Source of the DNA: Piper betle
Taxonomy: Eukaryota > Streptophyta > Magnoliopsida > Piperales > Piperaceae
Assembly (NCBI GenBank): GCA_033002965.1
Contig: JAURVB010000715.1
Location: 1-64,000, forward strand
Direction of reading: 5' to 3'
DNA length: 64,000 bases
Both the position numbers and the translations under genes were made by a program. This document shows positions 27,808 through 42,909 of the stretch, piece by piece. The notes under the pieces were generated by a model. That model saw only the letters and a list, made by a program, of their open reading frames with translations. It ran no database searches and was not told the origin of the DNA. Numbering within the stretch: position 1 is the first letter of the stretch; every line of letters begins with the position of its first letter.

Positions 27808-30554
27808 CACATCATCTCTTAGCACTTAATTACACCCTATCATCATATCTTTAGCATTTAATCACATCATCTCATGTCTCAGTATTTCACGTCATTCTCA
27901 AGATAATAACATCATAACAAAAATGATTAATTACTCTATCGACTGACATGTGTGCAAACAACATCATTGCTCCTCCATCGAAGCTTGCTCCTCCAACTCA
28001 TGATTATTACCTACATATAGTATAAAAACACGTCAGTAACAAGTGTTACTGGTCCGAGAAAATAAAATAACTATAACAAGCTGGCTATGAGAGCAAACTC
28101 TCATATGAAAGAAAACATCAGATACTCCATGTGAACACTCTGAAGGGCACTACTGAGGAGCCACTGGGCTGTAGACCCAGTAGCATCCCGAACTTACTAA
28201 TTTGCTGCTGCTGATGCCACTCTCGATATTTTCTTACTTCATTTTCTAGTCTCAAATCCTAATCCCTCTCCTTACCTCCATATTTCTCCTGGCCTTGAGC
28301 ACGAAGGCCGAGTACTCTCAGGCAGTCGCTTTTAGTACCCTTTGAACCACAAGTCCGAACATGCGGCTGTACTAAATAGTGTCCGTGAACCTCCACGTTC
28401 TCCAGGTGTGAGGAACTCAAGTGCGGAGTTGTCAGGATCCCTCGGGAATGGAACAGTCTGCTGGCACTAATCCAGAGCCCGCTTTGACTGTTACAGCATC
28501 CACTCATAGTACGTGCAGTCAGTTTCTCCATCTTTCGTCTCACTGACAATACGAAAACTACATGTATACATAGGGCTAGGTAGGGATTTATATAATAGGC
28601 CCACAGGTAACTTATGGGGGATCTTGTTTTCGAAATCATCCTCGAGGGGTTATTAATCTAGAAATCTGTTCAGTTAAATGACCCGAGTTAAGTGGGATCC
28701 GATAAAATGCCACTTAACCGGTCTTGCAGGCAATAAATCAAACATACAATAGAAGAGAGTAAAAACAGAGACGAGTCCTAAACGAACCTGGTAGAAGCTC
28801 CAAGCGTGTCATCGCGCCTAGGCGGCGAGCTCTTACACCATACCTACACATCAAAACTAAATACTAACGCCCATTAACTAAATGATGTATCAAACTCGTC
28901 ATAGAATCAACACACAATATAATAGTCATCCATCACAATCAACAATCAATAATCATAAATATGAATAATCCTAACTCATCCTCTTCATACCAATATTATT
29001 GTGTTTTTCTAAATTACATTGTGATCCCATATCATGCTCCGATTCGATCTAACTTATTAGATCACTTACATTCACCCATTACCAATCAAATCATGCATAT
29101 CATTATTTCTTTCATGCTTGGACTTTTATCAAGTCAATCAATCAATCCTATCACGTTGTGCTAACAATCATTAATTTTAAATAATCAAATTAGAGGTAAT
29201 TATACCTCTCGTTGTCGACAATCGGCGACTGCTAGGGTTTCGTCACGCGTCTCGGAACTCGAATTCGACGCTCATCGGTGTCTGAAGCTCAATCGGGTTC
29301 TACTGGATAAGCTCCGCAAAAGATTCGGTGAATTCCAGCAAATCTAGTTTTTCGGTGGGTTTTCGGCAGCTTCTGGCAATTTTCTGGCGACAACCGCCGG
29401 CGGCATCTACTAGCTGGAAAGCAATGGTATTGGGTACCATTGGAACTGGCTCAGCGAGCCCGACACGTCTACAACGTCGACATGGTTGGCGGAGGTGGCG
29501 CCTCGCCAGAAAATGACTAAATAGAGGGTCAGTTGTGGGTGACTAAATCTGGTCTGCCTGGGCGGCGACGGCCTTTGCTTCGGTCAGGAAAAGTCGTTGG
29601 GCAGTCGAGGGTGTTGAGGCGACCACTCGATCATGGCGGCGATGGTCGCCAGTAGCGGAATCGACGATGCAAGCGCAACATGGGCGAGGCGGCGTCATGG
29701 AGGCCGAACGATGGCCGGTGGCGCTAGGGGCGGCATAGCAACGCCACGGCGAGGCCTAGCGGCGATGATCGGTGGCAAGGCGGCGTCAACAACTGCGACA
29801 GCGACGACGACAAGAAAAAGGGTGGCGCGGCTAGGGTTTCGATGAGAAGGAAGAAGAAAGTGTCGAGGGAGGGAGAAAATAACTAGGTGGCGAACTTGTA
29901 AATAAGACTTGACTCATGTCCGGCTCGAGTCAAGAATAATAACTAAGTTGTATTAAATCCTAAAAAAATTGGGGGAAATCCCATAAAATCAAACAAACAC
30001 CAAAACATCATAATGATATGCTCTAGAACTATCAACCCACCCAAATTGCCAGTAACGTGTCCTAACGCGGTAAACGGCCTAAAACTAATATCACGATCCA
30101 CTATATAAAAATAAAAAAATAACTGGCATACTCTCATATATTCTGATAACTCATTCTATTTTGTTGTGTTTATGACGTTATCATCATATACTTGGGTATA
30201 CATGACCCTCATAGCTCATACACACGACTGGTGTCGGCTCAGTACATGTGTTCTGAAACTAACTTGACTCAAAAATAATGGTCGAACCAACCGGTTCTAA
30301 ATATAAAACCCTGACTCGAATTGTGGGTTTTATAACCTCGATCATACAATTTTAGTCACATATGTTATTTTTTGTTTGATATACAATAGTTTCAACTTAA
30401 GGTACAAAGTTCAAGGATTTTATCAACTTCTACTTGTTAAGATAACGTGTATCTAACTAGGGATAAGTTCAAATTACTTAATACTTATTTTGAAAGAAAA
30501 TTTCAATAAATGCACAAGATTTTTAATTTTTAATACTTGTTATCAACTTCTACT

Positions 30555-30976
30555 TGTTGGTTTTTCTAGAGAGATGAACCCTACGGATCACGAGACATGA
30601 CCAATTTTTAAAATGGTGAGTGTCCAGGGCCCAGGTTATGCACATGGGTGCCTGAATGGTTTTATTTCGCGCCTTTTTGTGTTTTTGGTGTTGTATATGT
30701 TATTTCTTGCCAAAGTTAGTGTCGATTTTTCTTCAAGGTCTTCAAGGATAATGTGGTGTGACTCTTCAATTTGCTACATTGACCAGGGAGAAATTCTAAT
30801 ATATCTTGGATATAAATTATCAATAGAAGACCTAGTATAAATGATGATAAATTTGTATTGAAGAAAGCACTTTGCACGAGCCTAGAATTCGAGTTTTATT
30901 TGTACTCTTATATTTTATTGTGACTTCATTCTATCAGGTGTGCAATTTCCTTTAATCTTTCTAATATTTTCCAATA
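30555..30976 (+). mobile_element. Host LTR-like repeat, copy 2 (unoccupied)
   Basis: This direct repeat of the sequence at 19634-23098 starts TGTTGG and ends CCAATA. It carries the single, unduplicated GTTTT (30659-30663) at the point where solo LTR A entered copy 1, so it serves as a paralogous empty site. Base 30977 onward (ttatt) resembles the bases before copy 1 (gtatt), which weakly suggests that both copies bound one old element. Confidence 0.5.
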
Positions 30977-31174
30977 TTATTTATCATTTTATTATTAAAC
31001 TTGATTATTTATAATTGAATATTTCTCTCAAACTAAATTTTATTATTAATTATTTCAAACTTTACTATTAGACTTTAGTCGTGGAGGGTACCCTATTTAT
31101 CTTCACCCTCTTACTTACTTTAGTTACTGTAAGAAAAGACAGCCAACGTGCAAGACACAGTGTATTGAGTACTC

Positions 31175-31798
31175 TGTAACGACCCAACTCAAAATACAAC
31201 GTAATAGGCTAAGCTAAGTCATTTCTTTCAAATGGATACCCCGGAAGTTAAAGATTTATAGTCCATTCCCATTATAAACGGATCTTATCGTAGTAGGTAT
31301 TAGATGTGAGATTAAGTTGAGGGATCTCACAATCCACCCACCTTAGAGAATTTCGTCCCCAAAATACCTATTCTTGGCCCGTTGCTAGCCCCAGTCCACG
31401 ACCTTTCTGGCCCGTGACCGGTAGCTTAGCCAACGTTTCTAATCCAGCCCACCATCCAATACGGAAATCTAGCCCACCATCTAATACGGAACGAGAGGGA
31501 ATTTCGTCCCCAAAATGCCTATTCTTGGCCCGTTGCTAGCCCCAGTCCACGACCTTTTCTTCGGCCTGTGACCGGCAGCCTAGCCAACGTTTCTAATCCA
31601 GCCCACCATCCAATACAGAACGAGGTCGATTCTGATACCATTTATAACGACCCAGCCCTAAAGTGCAACGTAATAGGCTAAGTCATTTCTTTAAAATGGG
31701 TACCCCATAAGTTAAAGATCTATAGTCCATTCCCACTTATAAACAGAATCTTATCCTAGTAGGTATTAAATGTTGAGACTAAATTGAAGGATCTCACA
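31175..31798 (-). mobile_element. TRIM element 2 (~624 bp)
   Basis: This is the same family as 27299-27807. The terminal repeats are 31175-31331 and 31643-31798. The PBS-like 'gattctgatacca' lies at 31628-31640 beside the right repeat. The interior holds two near-identical units (about 31348-31485 and 31498-31620), each with 'gagaatttcgtccccaaaat'-type starts and 'ctagccccagtccacgacct'. Flanks share ACTC. No coding capacity is present. Confidence 0.78.
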
Positions 31799-31941
31799 AC
31801 TCTGAACAAAAACAAGTACTCTTCAATAGTAAAATTTCTCAATTATCTGACGATTAAAGTCATTTTAGGTTCAAAAAAGAGAAGAAAATGATTTAGAGCC
31901 TCTCTAGACTAGATTTTTGAAAGAAAAGAAAAGAGGAAGCC

Positions 31942-31946
31942 ACGAA

Positions 31947-31988
<42 letters not shown>

Positions 31989-32002
31989 ACGAACACGAAC
32001 AT

Positions 32003-32034
<32 letters not shown>

Positions 32035-32037
32035 CGC
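31942..32037. repeat. Hexamer tandem repeat (ACGACC)n-(ACGAAC)n
   Basis: About 16 six-base units form two blocks, first cacgac-type and then cacgaa-type. The array lies 370-465 bp upstream of the ABCF1 start codon, at the edge of its promoter or 5' leader. Confidence 0.92.
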
Positions 32038-32405
32038 CTATCCTTCCCCTGTAGTTGTGGAGCGACAACGAAGGCCAGCGGGCATCCGTAAACCCGGCAC
32101 CTGGAGAGGCAAACTACCGTCCGCATAAAGTACAAACCCTCAAACCCTTGCCGCCTCCTCTTCTTCCCTCCCACCCAACTCCAAGGTCGCCTCTCCTCGC
32201 CGACCTTCTCCGACCCCATCGATCTACCCACCAAACCTTCCGATCCGTCATCAAAGGTCACCGCCCTCTCCGATTCGATCTTCCCTGTTAGCATTGTTAT
32301 TGCAAATTTCCCGCTGTTTTTTGGGGCGATCGGATTTGGCTAGGGTTTGTTTTGATTTGTGCTATAATTTTTTCTGAGTTTTGTTTGATTGTGGCGTAGA
32401 TCACG

Positions 32406-35890
<3,485 letters not shown>

Positions 35891-37042
35891 GCTGGATGAA
35901 GTCGTTGATTATTCCATATTGCTGGTTATATAATGTTACTAATTATTTGCTGCACTAAAATGAGAGAGAAGACCAAGCACTTGTTTATCCGGCTATATCT
36001 CTTCATTTTGTGCGAATTTTATTTTGAAAAAATGTTGCTGTACGAGCGATCTTCTTAGTGATACGGGATGTACAAGCAACTGTTTCGTACGTGTTGCCAC
36101 ATCAAATTATACCTACTGAGTTGACCGTCTGTATGTTGTTGATGCGAGTGTACGAGGTCTTTGGATTTTTATTCGAGCGTATTTGATTGCGTATTTGCCA
36201 TTTGGCATGTTTTTGGAATATTTACCGGGAAAATATTTTATACAGTTTAACGTTAAGTTGGGGCTGGAGTTTGTTGCGTCAGGATAAATTCATGTCACCC
36301 ATTTGTGGATGAATTGACCGGGGCGAGTTACAATGATGATAACTCGTCACGAAACAACTGAACAACGGGGTGCTGATGAATTTACATGTCAACCTATCGT
36401 CCTTAATAACATTTGATCAAGCAATCTAAAGGCCTTTGACAAAATACGAGGCTAGTTCTTACACTTTGCACGATCGATCTCTTTATTTAAAGCGTATATA
36501 AGTATTGGGATTTTTTTTCGGTCTCACCGTGTTCTCGTAGTTAATGCAGGCCCTATAAAAGTTTTATAGGATTATTAATACTTATTTAACTAATCGCTTG
36601 CCCAGTGCGATGTGCAGCGTAGTATAATTTGTAGTTACTTACTATTTTTATATTTGATTATTTTTAAATAATTTAAATTTTAACATAAATTTAAATTGAC
36701 TTAGAATATAATATACATTATAATATACATTCATTAAAAATTTTCTACTTCTAAAATGAATAATTACCATCGAACAAAAAATTAATAGATTTTAATACAA
36801 ATATTTTTTTAGAATTAGAATTTTAATTAGATATTCTACTTCTAAATGTAATAATAAAAGTATAAAATTATAACTTAATTTACTTTTATGAATAGAAAAA
36901 AAGAATAGTATCATAAATAGTTAGAGGGCACGTGCCGAATCCTACTTAAATTAATATTTTTTAAATAAAAAATAAAAAGTGATGTTGTACAATAGTTAGA
37001 TGATACATGGAGGCATCCCACCATGTTAAAAGTCTTTATTTA

Positions 37043-37073
<31 letters not shown>

Positions 37074-37800
37074 TATACTAATTAGAAATTCTAAAAATAT
37101 TTGTAAGTTTTATCATGAAATCATATTAATCGACTTAAAAATTGTTATTTAATGTTTATCTTCTCATCTCTTTCCAGTCATTCTTGCGCTGCGCTGTGGA
37201 TGATTCTAACCCTATAATAATTTTATGGACCTATTAATACTTACTTGATTTAAGATTTGCATTATTATTATCTATTTTTAAGAAAAGTTTGAGTATAATT
37301 TCATCTAAATTATGAATTATAATAAAATTGGTAAATTTTACTTATACATTTTGTTCGGGACGGGATTTCTGCCCCGTGATTATTCTTCGCTTCTGATTTA
37401 ATGAGTAGGTTTGGTGAGACTAAAGGCGCCCTTGTCACACAAAGAAGTCGTGTGAGAAAATAAATAAAAAGGAAAAAGTGATGCGATCGAATAAAGACAA
37501 TACGATTTTATATGGTTTTTTAGAGTTTAATTTGAATCCTTAAATCAACCCAAAGTGAGATTAGTATCTACAATTCATTTTTTTCTTCTTTGATTTTATA
37601 CTTTAAACAAAATAGTGAATTTTGTAACTTTTAAATAAATTTGCCTTTGATAGCTTCAACTTTAATGCTGTGGTTCTTTTATTTTTTTGTCTTCAAATCT
37701 TCAAAATACCCTTACTACTATCTTTGAAGCATCTAAAAATAGTGGGGTAGCAAGTCTCATCTAAATTCGAAGTTTTGAAGGCCTTCAAATTATGTTTAGA
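35891..37800. other. ABCF1 3' UTR and AT-rich intergenic DNA
   Basis: The first 150-200 bp are presumably the ABCF1 3' UTR. The rest is AT-rich with short repeats: an (ATT)n(AT)n run at about 37044-37078, and two spots resembling a degenerate repeat, 'cgcttgcccagtgcgatg' at 36594 and 'cttgcgctgcgctgtgg' at 37184. No gene was seen. Confidence 0.5.
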
Positions 37801-39300
37801 ATGATAATTGATTGAACCAGACCTATTCGGGTGGGTTCAGAGCTAAATAAATGCCAGACTGGACCAGGTCATGTATGTAGGCTCGAATTTCTATCCTGGT
37901 ATGCCAAGCTATAGGTGGCACATGGTGAGCGAGATGGTGGTGTATGCAGGCTTCAGGAATACTGGGTGTGCCAGGCTGCAAGTGGCGTGTAGTGTACCTA
38001 CTTGAATTTGGGTCAAGCGGGTAGTGGACGCGGTCTAGCTTTGTGGTCAATTTGTGGGACATGCATAAATGGGTCCGACGGACCCAACTTTTCGAGGTGG
38101 TGTAAACCTGACTTAAGGACTTCGACAAAGGTGATTCTAGCGACAATGGTGAGGTGAGACCTACCAGAATGGTTGTTCTCTGATTTATTAAGCTTTTGTG
38201 GTGATCTAGTGGCCGGAGGTGGCCATGGGTGGTTGACGGTGAGGCCGAAAAGTTCTGGCGCATATGATCTCAATTGGGACGTTATCGCCGTCTTCCAGTG
38301 TCAGTGTCAACTTTCTACGGCCGGACTTGATCTGGGATTGTTTCCGGAGATAACGATGATTGATTGTGGAGACCGTGGATTGACTTGTGGTAGTGGTGAT
38401 TGGCCGGACAAAGGCCGGGAAGATGACCAAATGTTGTTGTTGCACTACTCTAGTGATGGCCTTTAAGGCAGTTTTCCAGCTGTGATGGGCTTCTCCTGTG
38501 GCAGATCTCGATAGGGATTTATTCTCAGTATTGATGAGACTCTATTGGAAGCGGTGACGTGATCAGCGATGACTTGGGATGGTCGTACAAAGGCCCAAAA
38601 TTGGTCTCTTGTTGTTTTATGTTGCAACGCTGCTCCGGCGAGCCTCTTCTTGAAGCTTTTCCAACGATATTGGGCTTCTCTGGTGGTGGTTCCCTAATGG
38701 GTTCTGTTCCCGGCTGTGAGAAGGATCCAGTGAAGGTTGTAGCGTGGCTAGGGCCAGCTTGGGCTGGCAGGACAATAGTGGTGGTCAGCCAGATGATGTC
38801 GGGGGCACTTCAAGCTATGCTCCAGTGATCTAGGGGGTCAATAGAAGTGGGTCTCCGGTGAGGGGCTCTTCCCCTTCTCCTTTTTTTCTGCTTCTTCTTC
38901 TTCCTTCTCTTGCTGCTTCTTTTCTTCTTCAATTTTCTTAAATGCAACGAGGCCCCTCACCCCCTCAAGTATTTAAGGCTTGGGTAATTATAAAGGTTAG
39001 GATAGATAGGATAGGTTTTGACGTTACATAATCAAAGGCTTCAAATCCTACCTTCCCCTCCTTATCCCTATATTTTCTTCCCATAGAATAGGAGCGGTGT
39101 TGATGATGTCTTTTTGGGGAAGATTGCTTCAAATCATGTTCATGTTCATCCCATTCATGAGCCCCCTCGCCGATTTTTCGCAAGTTTAGAAGAAGAATTA
39201 GCCAAATACTTTTTTTGTTTTTTTTGCATAAGTTAGTATAGGACAACCACTCCTCGGTCATTGGGCGGTAATTGACCATCATTTTGGTCTTAAGGAGTGG
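37801..39300. other. GC-richer repeat-like region, no gene recognised
   Basis: This region has a more balanced composition than its surroundings, with a pyrimidine-rich tract at 38870-38935. The longest open frame (37823-38263, minus, 146 codons) has no domain I recognise and overlaps equally open frames on the other strand. It lies downstream of the gypsy gag remnant on the same strand sense, so it could be that element's 3' part or LTR. Confidence 0.35.
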
Positions 39301-40128
39301 CTTCTTTACTTAACAACCGTAGTCTCTAAATCCAAACTTCCTTCATCTTGCTTTGAAAGTTGTGGTGATGATGGTAGAAAGACAAATTTCTACCTATTCT
39401 CATTTATGGCTTTTCAAAACACCGCTTCGGGATGTTAAGCTTCTTTGGTGGCAAGCTCAAATTATGGCTTCTTTTTCTTACATAATCTCGAGGCAACCTT
39501 GCTCTTTTGTGGTGCCTCCTACTAAGTATTGAATTGCTTGTTCTATCTCTTTCAACTATATTGATTTTGATTGAAGCCCCAACATCTTTCCAAATGTCAA
39601 AAATGATGGCGATCTTGATGTTTTCGTTGGCACAAACAAGTGAAGACAAACAATTGATCCGTGACTTATGTTGAACTCTTCTTGCTCTTCGAGTACATTC
39701 ATCATGCCTTTATCACTAGTGACTGTGATTAAATACTTCAAGCTTTTATCAAGTAACTAACATTTAATCATAAAAGGGTTACTAGTACCAAATGAACTCG
39801 AGATTTGGGCGACAATATCTGAATAAGAACAATCACTATCCACCACAACAAGTCTTGTGTTTCCTCTAATGTAATGTTGCTTCATTCTTTTGATCACTAT
39901 CTTTTTGACAAAGCTGCACATTAGACACAGTCTTGTTTTTCATATTACATTGAATTGTTTGACTTGACTTTCTTTTGAGTTGAAGTTGTTTGGATAACAA
40001 GCTAGTCTTCCATCTTTTTTTGTCAAACTCCTTTTCTTTGCAAAATTTTGCGCTTTGATCATCTTGAACTTCAAACTTTTGCATTGATAGAGATGTAGAG
40101 CATACTTTTTCCACTCCTTCGGTAAAAG

Positions 40129-40747
40129 TAGGAGTGCTAATTGAGCAAGCGAGCCGAGCTCAACATGTGTTCAAACTCGGCTCGAATAGTTCGAAACTCG
40201 TTCGAACTTGACTCGAGATCGAACGAATTTTAGACATACATGTTCGAGTTCGACTCGAATATCTTTTATGTGTTCGAGCTCGACTCGAGCTCGAATATAC
40301 TTAAACTATTTAATTTTTGTGAGCTCGTTTGCCCAGCTCGTTCGTTAGCTCGAAACCAGCTCGATTAAAAGTCAAAAGTACTTCACTTAAAAAAATGAGG
40401 CCAATGTGGTTTGAACCCACAACCTTGAAGTCATCAAGGTGAATACTTACCATCTCAACTATCTTACTTCTTTGTTATTATATTGCATATATATATATAT
40501 ATGTAATATAATATAAAGACAATATTATTATATTATTTTATCGAGTCGAGGTCGAGTCGAGCTATGAGTCGAGTTCGAGTCGAATTCGAGTTATAACCGA
40601 GTCGAGTTGAGTCGAACACGACTTTGCTCAAGCTTGGCTCGTAAGATTCGAGTTCGAGTCGAGCATTTAAATATTGAGTTTCGAGTTGAGTCAAGCCGAG
40701 CCGAACACTAAATGCTCACGAGCTGGCTCGCTAAATTAACAACCCTA
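40129..40747. mobile_element. hAT-type MITE (619 bp) with 8 bp target duplication
   Basis: The ends TAGGAGTGCTAATTGAGC and GCTAAATTAACAACCCTA form an 18 bp imperfect terminal inverted repeat. The flanks GGTAAAAG (40121-40128 and 40748-40755) are a perfect 8 bp duplication, the hallmark of hAT transposition. The body is full of gagctcga/tcgagctc palindromic words and contains an (AT)n run at 40488-40502. It has no coding capacity. The middle carries a tRNA-like segment (separate entry). Confidence 0.88.
40396..40468 (-). promoter_or_regulatory. tRNA-like Pol III A-box/B-box cassette within the hAT MITE
   Basis: On the minus strand TAGTTGAGATGG (40461-40450) fits the A-box consensus, and GTTCAAACC (40416-40408) fits the B-box consensus. 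They start 45 bases apart, as in tRNA genes. The B box sits in a perfect T-arm (TGTGG, seven-base loop, CCACA). CCTTG/CAAGG can form an anticodon stem. The acceptor stem pairs poorly and the variable loop is too short, so this is a tRNA-like relic, not a functional tRNA gene. Confidence 0.55.
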
Positions 40748-42909
40748 GGTAAAAGCAGGTGAAACATCCTTGTTTTCGACCTTAATTATGTGAACTTTTG
40801 TTTCCTCATTCTTTTTTCTTCATCTAGCTTCTTTTTTCTTCTAAGACTTCATTGGTAAAGATGAGTGACTCACTATCATTTCATTAGTAGTTGGAGCTTT
40901 GTACTTGTTCTTGCCTTTGTCAAACAACTCTTGGATCTTTTCCATCACGTCTTGGCATTCCACTATTGGATGACCTAACCTTTGATGAAACCGGTAAAAG
41001 TTTTCTTTTTTTCATCTTCTGGCTTCGGTTGATTTTTCGGAGTCCATAGTGTGATCTTTCCTTTGTTCTTCAACACATCTAGCCACCTCTCAGTATCTCC
41101 AGTGTTGATGGTATGATCTTTGATATTCCTCTATTCATGTCGTTGTCGAAGTTCTTGGGGTGCATCTCTGGAATTTTATTTTCTTTTTTCATCTTTATTT
41201 GTCACTCATGATCAATGTGACTAAGTTCGGTGACTGCATTGCTTGAGACTCCTTTATTCTTTGTTGAAGCTGAAATTCTATTGAGTTCTTTATATATCAA
41301 CACTCTTTCAAAAAGTTCTTCAAATGTATTGTATTATGCACTACTTAAGAGCCATATTACCGATCTGGCATTCATTGCACATATCTTTACAAACTCTTTG
41401 ATATTAAAAGTTTCATTCATTTGAGATGACAAACTTTTGAATCTTTTCATATATGTAACAAATCCTTCACCTAGCTCTTTCTGACATTGCCTTGATTGCT
41501 CAATCTTTATCGGGATCTCCATTGACTGAAAGTAGACTATGAACTACATGATGAGTTCTTCCCATGAGCTGATTGATCTGGGTGGACGATTGTTGAACCA
41601 TTTTAGTACATTGCTGTTGAGAGATGCTAGAAATTATTGTAACTTTACCTTTTCATCTGTCAAGATTACTCTGCACTCGATCTCAAAGATTGTAATATTA
41701 TGTCTAGGGCTAGCATCTCCATCAAACTTCGTGAAGGTAGGATGCTTGTACCTCTCAGGGAAAACTTCTGTGTAGACTTCATTAGCTTGTGGTCGGAGGC
41801 ATTTAGTTGTTTTGGTTATTTCTTTGTCTTTCTTTCTGATCAATATAGTGATAAGTGTAGCTTATACATCTATTTTGGGTTTCAACTTTTTGTAGCAAAG
41901 TTTGACATTGGTGCTACTTGGATGGTTGGCAATTGGACTCGTGGCTAGCTTGCTAGTAAAATTGTAACAGGAGCTGACATTTGACTTCTAGTCTTGATGA
42001 GCTACTGGTTCCAGCACTAACCCGTTTCACATGGGCAAGCCCTTGTTGCATTATCTCCTCCATACATTGCATCCACTCTTTACTTTGGCAGAATCTTTCT
42101 TCAATAGCTTGATTTAGTGCTTGTCCTCCACTTAGCTGACTTGTTGGCATCAAAAGTAATTATCTTGCCTCTGACAGCTTGTTCATCTCTTCAATGCTTC
42201 TTTGATTTTGGTGGTCTTCTTTTTGTATTACTATGTTTCTACTTGGAGTAATTCCTCTTTCATTTCCTTTGTTGAGCGCCACTTCGAACTATTGGGTTCT
42301 TTCGCACACATTTTTCACTATGTGAAGGTTTGCTTCTATATTTGTTTTAAATTAAATTTGCCCTCCTTGAGTTGATATGGATGGTTCATCTTCATTAATA
42401 CACTTTTGTCACGCTATATTCTTCGTCTCCGGTGCTATTTCTTCTTGCTTGTACAAACTTCTTCAAATAGCACTACTACCTTCTACTTGGCCCTAGAGGA
42501 ATTGTCAAAAATATATTTATAATGTTTGTTTAAAAATTATAATTAATAATAGGTTTTAAAAACTAATTTATATGTTATTAACATATATTATTAATAATTA
42601 TCAAATGTGTCCAACACATTAATTTGTAAGTTTTTGCACCTACGTATTGAGAAAACGGACCTCACAAACACACAACAAAACATCTGAAGCCCATTTCTAA
42701 CATTTCTACAAACCTTCTGATTATAAACCTTCTTGTTCCAAATGAACGTAACGGTATTCATGAAAATAAAGGACAGCGCCCTCCAAGGCTCTTCATCCTT
42801 GACATGTACACTGTCTAATACACTGCTTATCACTTTTTAGCGTTGAGGTAAAAGATACAAGTGAAGTTCAAGAACATTGAAAAAGAAAAGTGAAACAAGG
42901 AAAGCCACA

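Larger units (their letters stand above)
23775..30334. mobile_element. Solo LTR B of the same family, interrupted by LTR C and a TRIM
   Basis: The element starts TGTAACACCCC (23775) and ends 'gtgggttttata' (30334), with the terminal ACA changed to ATA. Two later insertions occupy 24027-27106 and 27299-27807. Removing them and their duplicated target bases leaves about 2960 bp, nearly the exact length of solo LTR A. From 27940 on it runs almost base for base with A (same 'cacgtcagtaacaagtg' and 'gtcgcttttagtaccctttg' type landmarks). Flanks accct and acctc are only an approximate target duplication. Confidence 0.75.
39400..42400 (-). pseudogene. Decayed Ty3/gypsy-type gag region with a PB1-like segment
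   Basis: Minus-strand fragments keep a gag-like order. VYTEVFPERYKHPTFTKFDGD (first residues within 41634-41843) resembles the gag core of plant gypsy elements. YMKRFKSLSS (41334-41522) matches its later part. FHQRLGHPIVECQDVMEKIQ (near 40920-41000) resembles the usual post-gag segment. Farther on, at about 39690-39860, RLVVVDSDCSYSDIV and then YLITVTSDKGM look like a PB1 domain. Stops and frameshifts break every part. A hAT MITE (40129-40747) interrupts it. No reverse transcriptase or integrase was seen. Confidence 0.6.

Noticed and set aside
36590..37200. Helitron ends ('gcttgcccagtgcgatg' and 'cttgcgctgcgctgtgg')
   Set aside because: They resemble Helitron 3' hairpins, but I could not find a proper CTAG end, a TC start or an A/T insertion site, so I do not call an element.
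37823..38263. 146-codon minus-strand open frame
   Set aside because: No domain is seen, the opposite strand is equally open, and it lies in a repeat-like region downstream of a dead retroelement.
40396..40468. Functional tRNA gene (possible Val-GAC anticodon)
   Set aside because: The acceptor stem does not pair and the variable loop is too short, although the A and B boxes are good.
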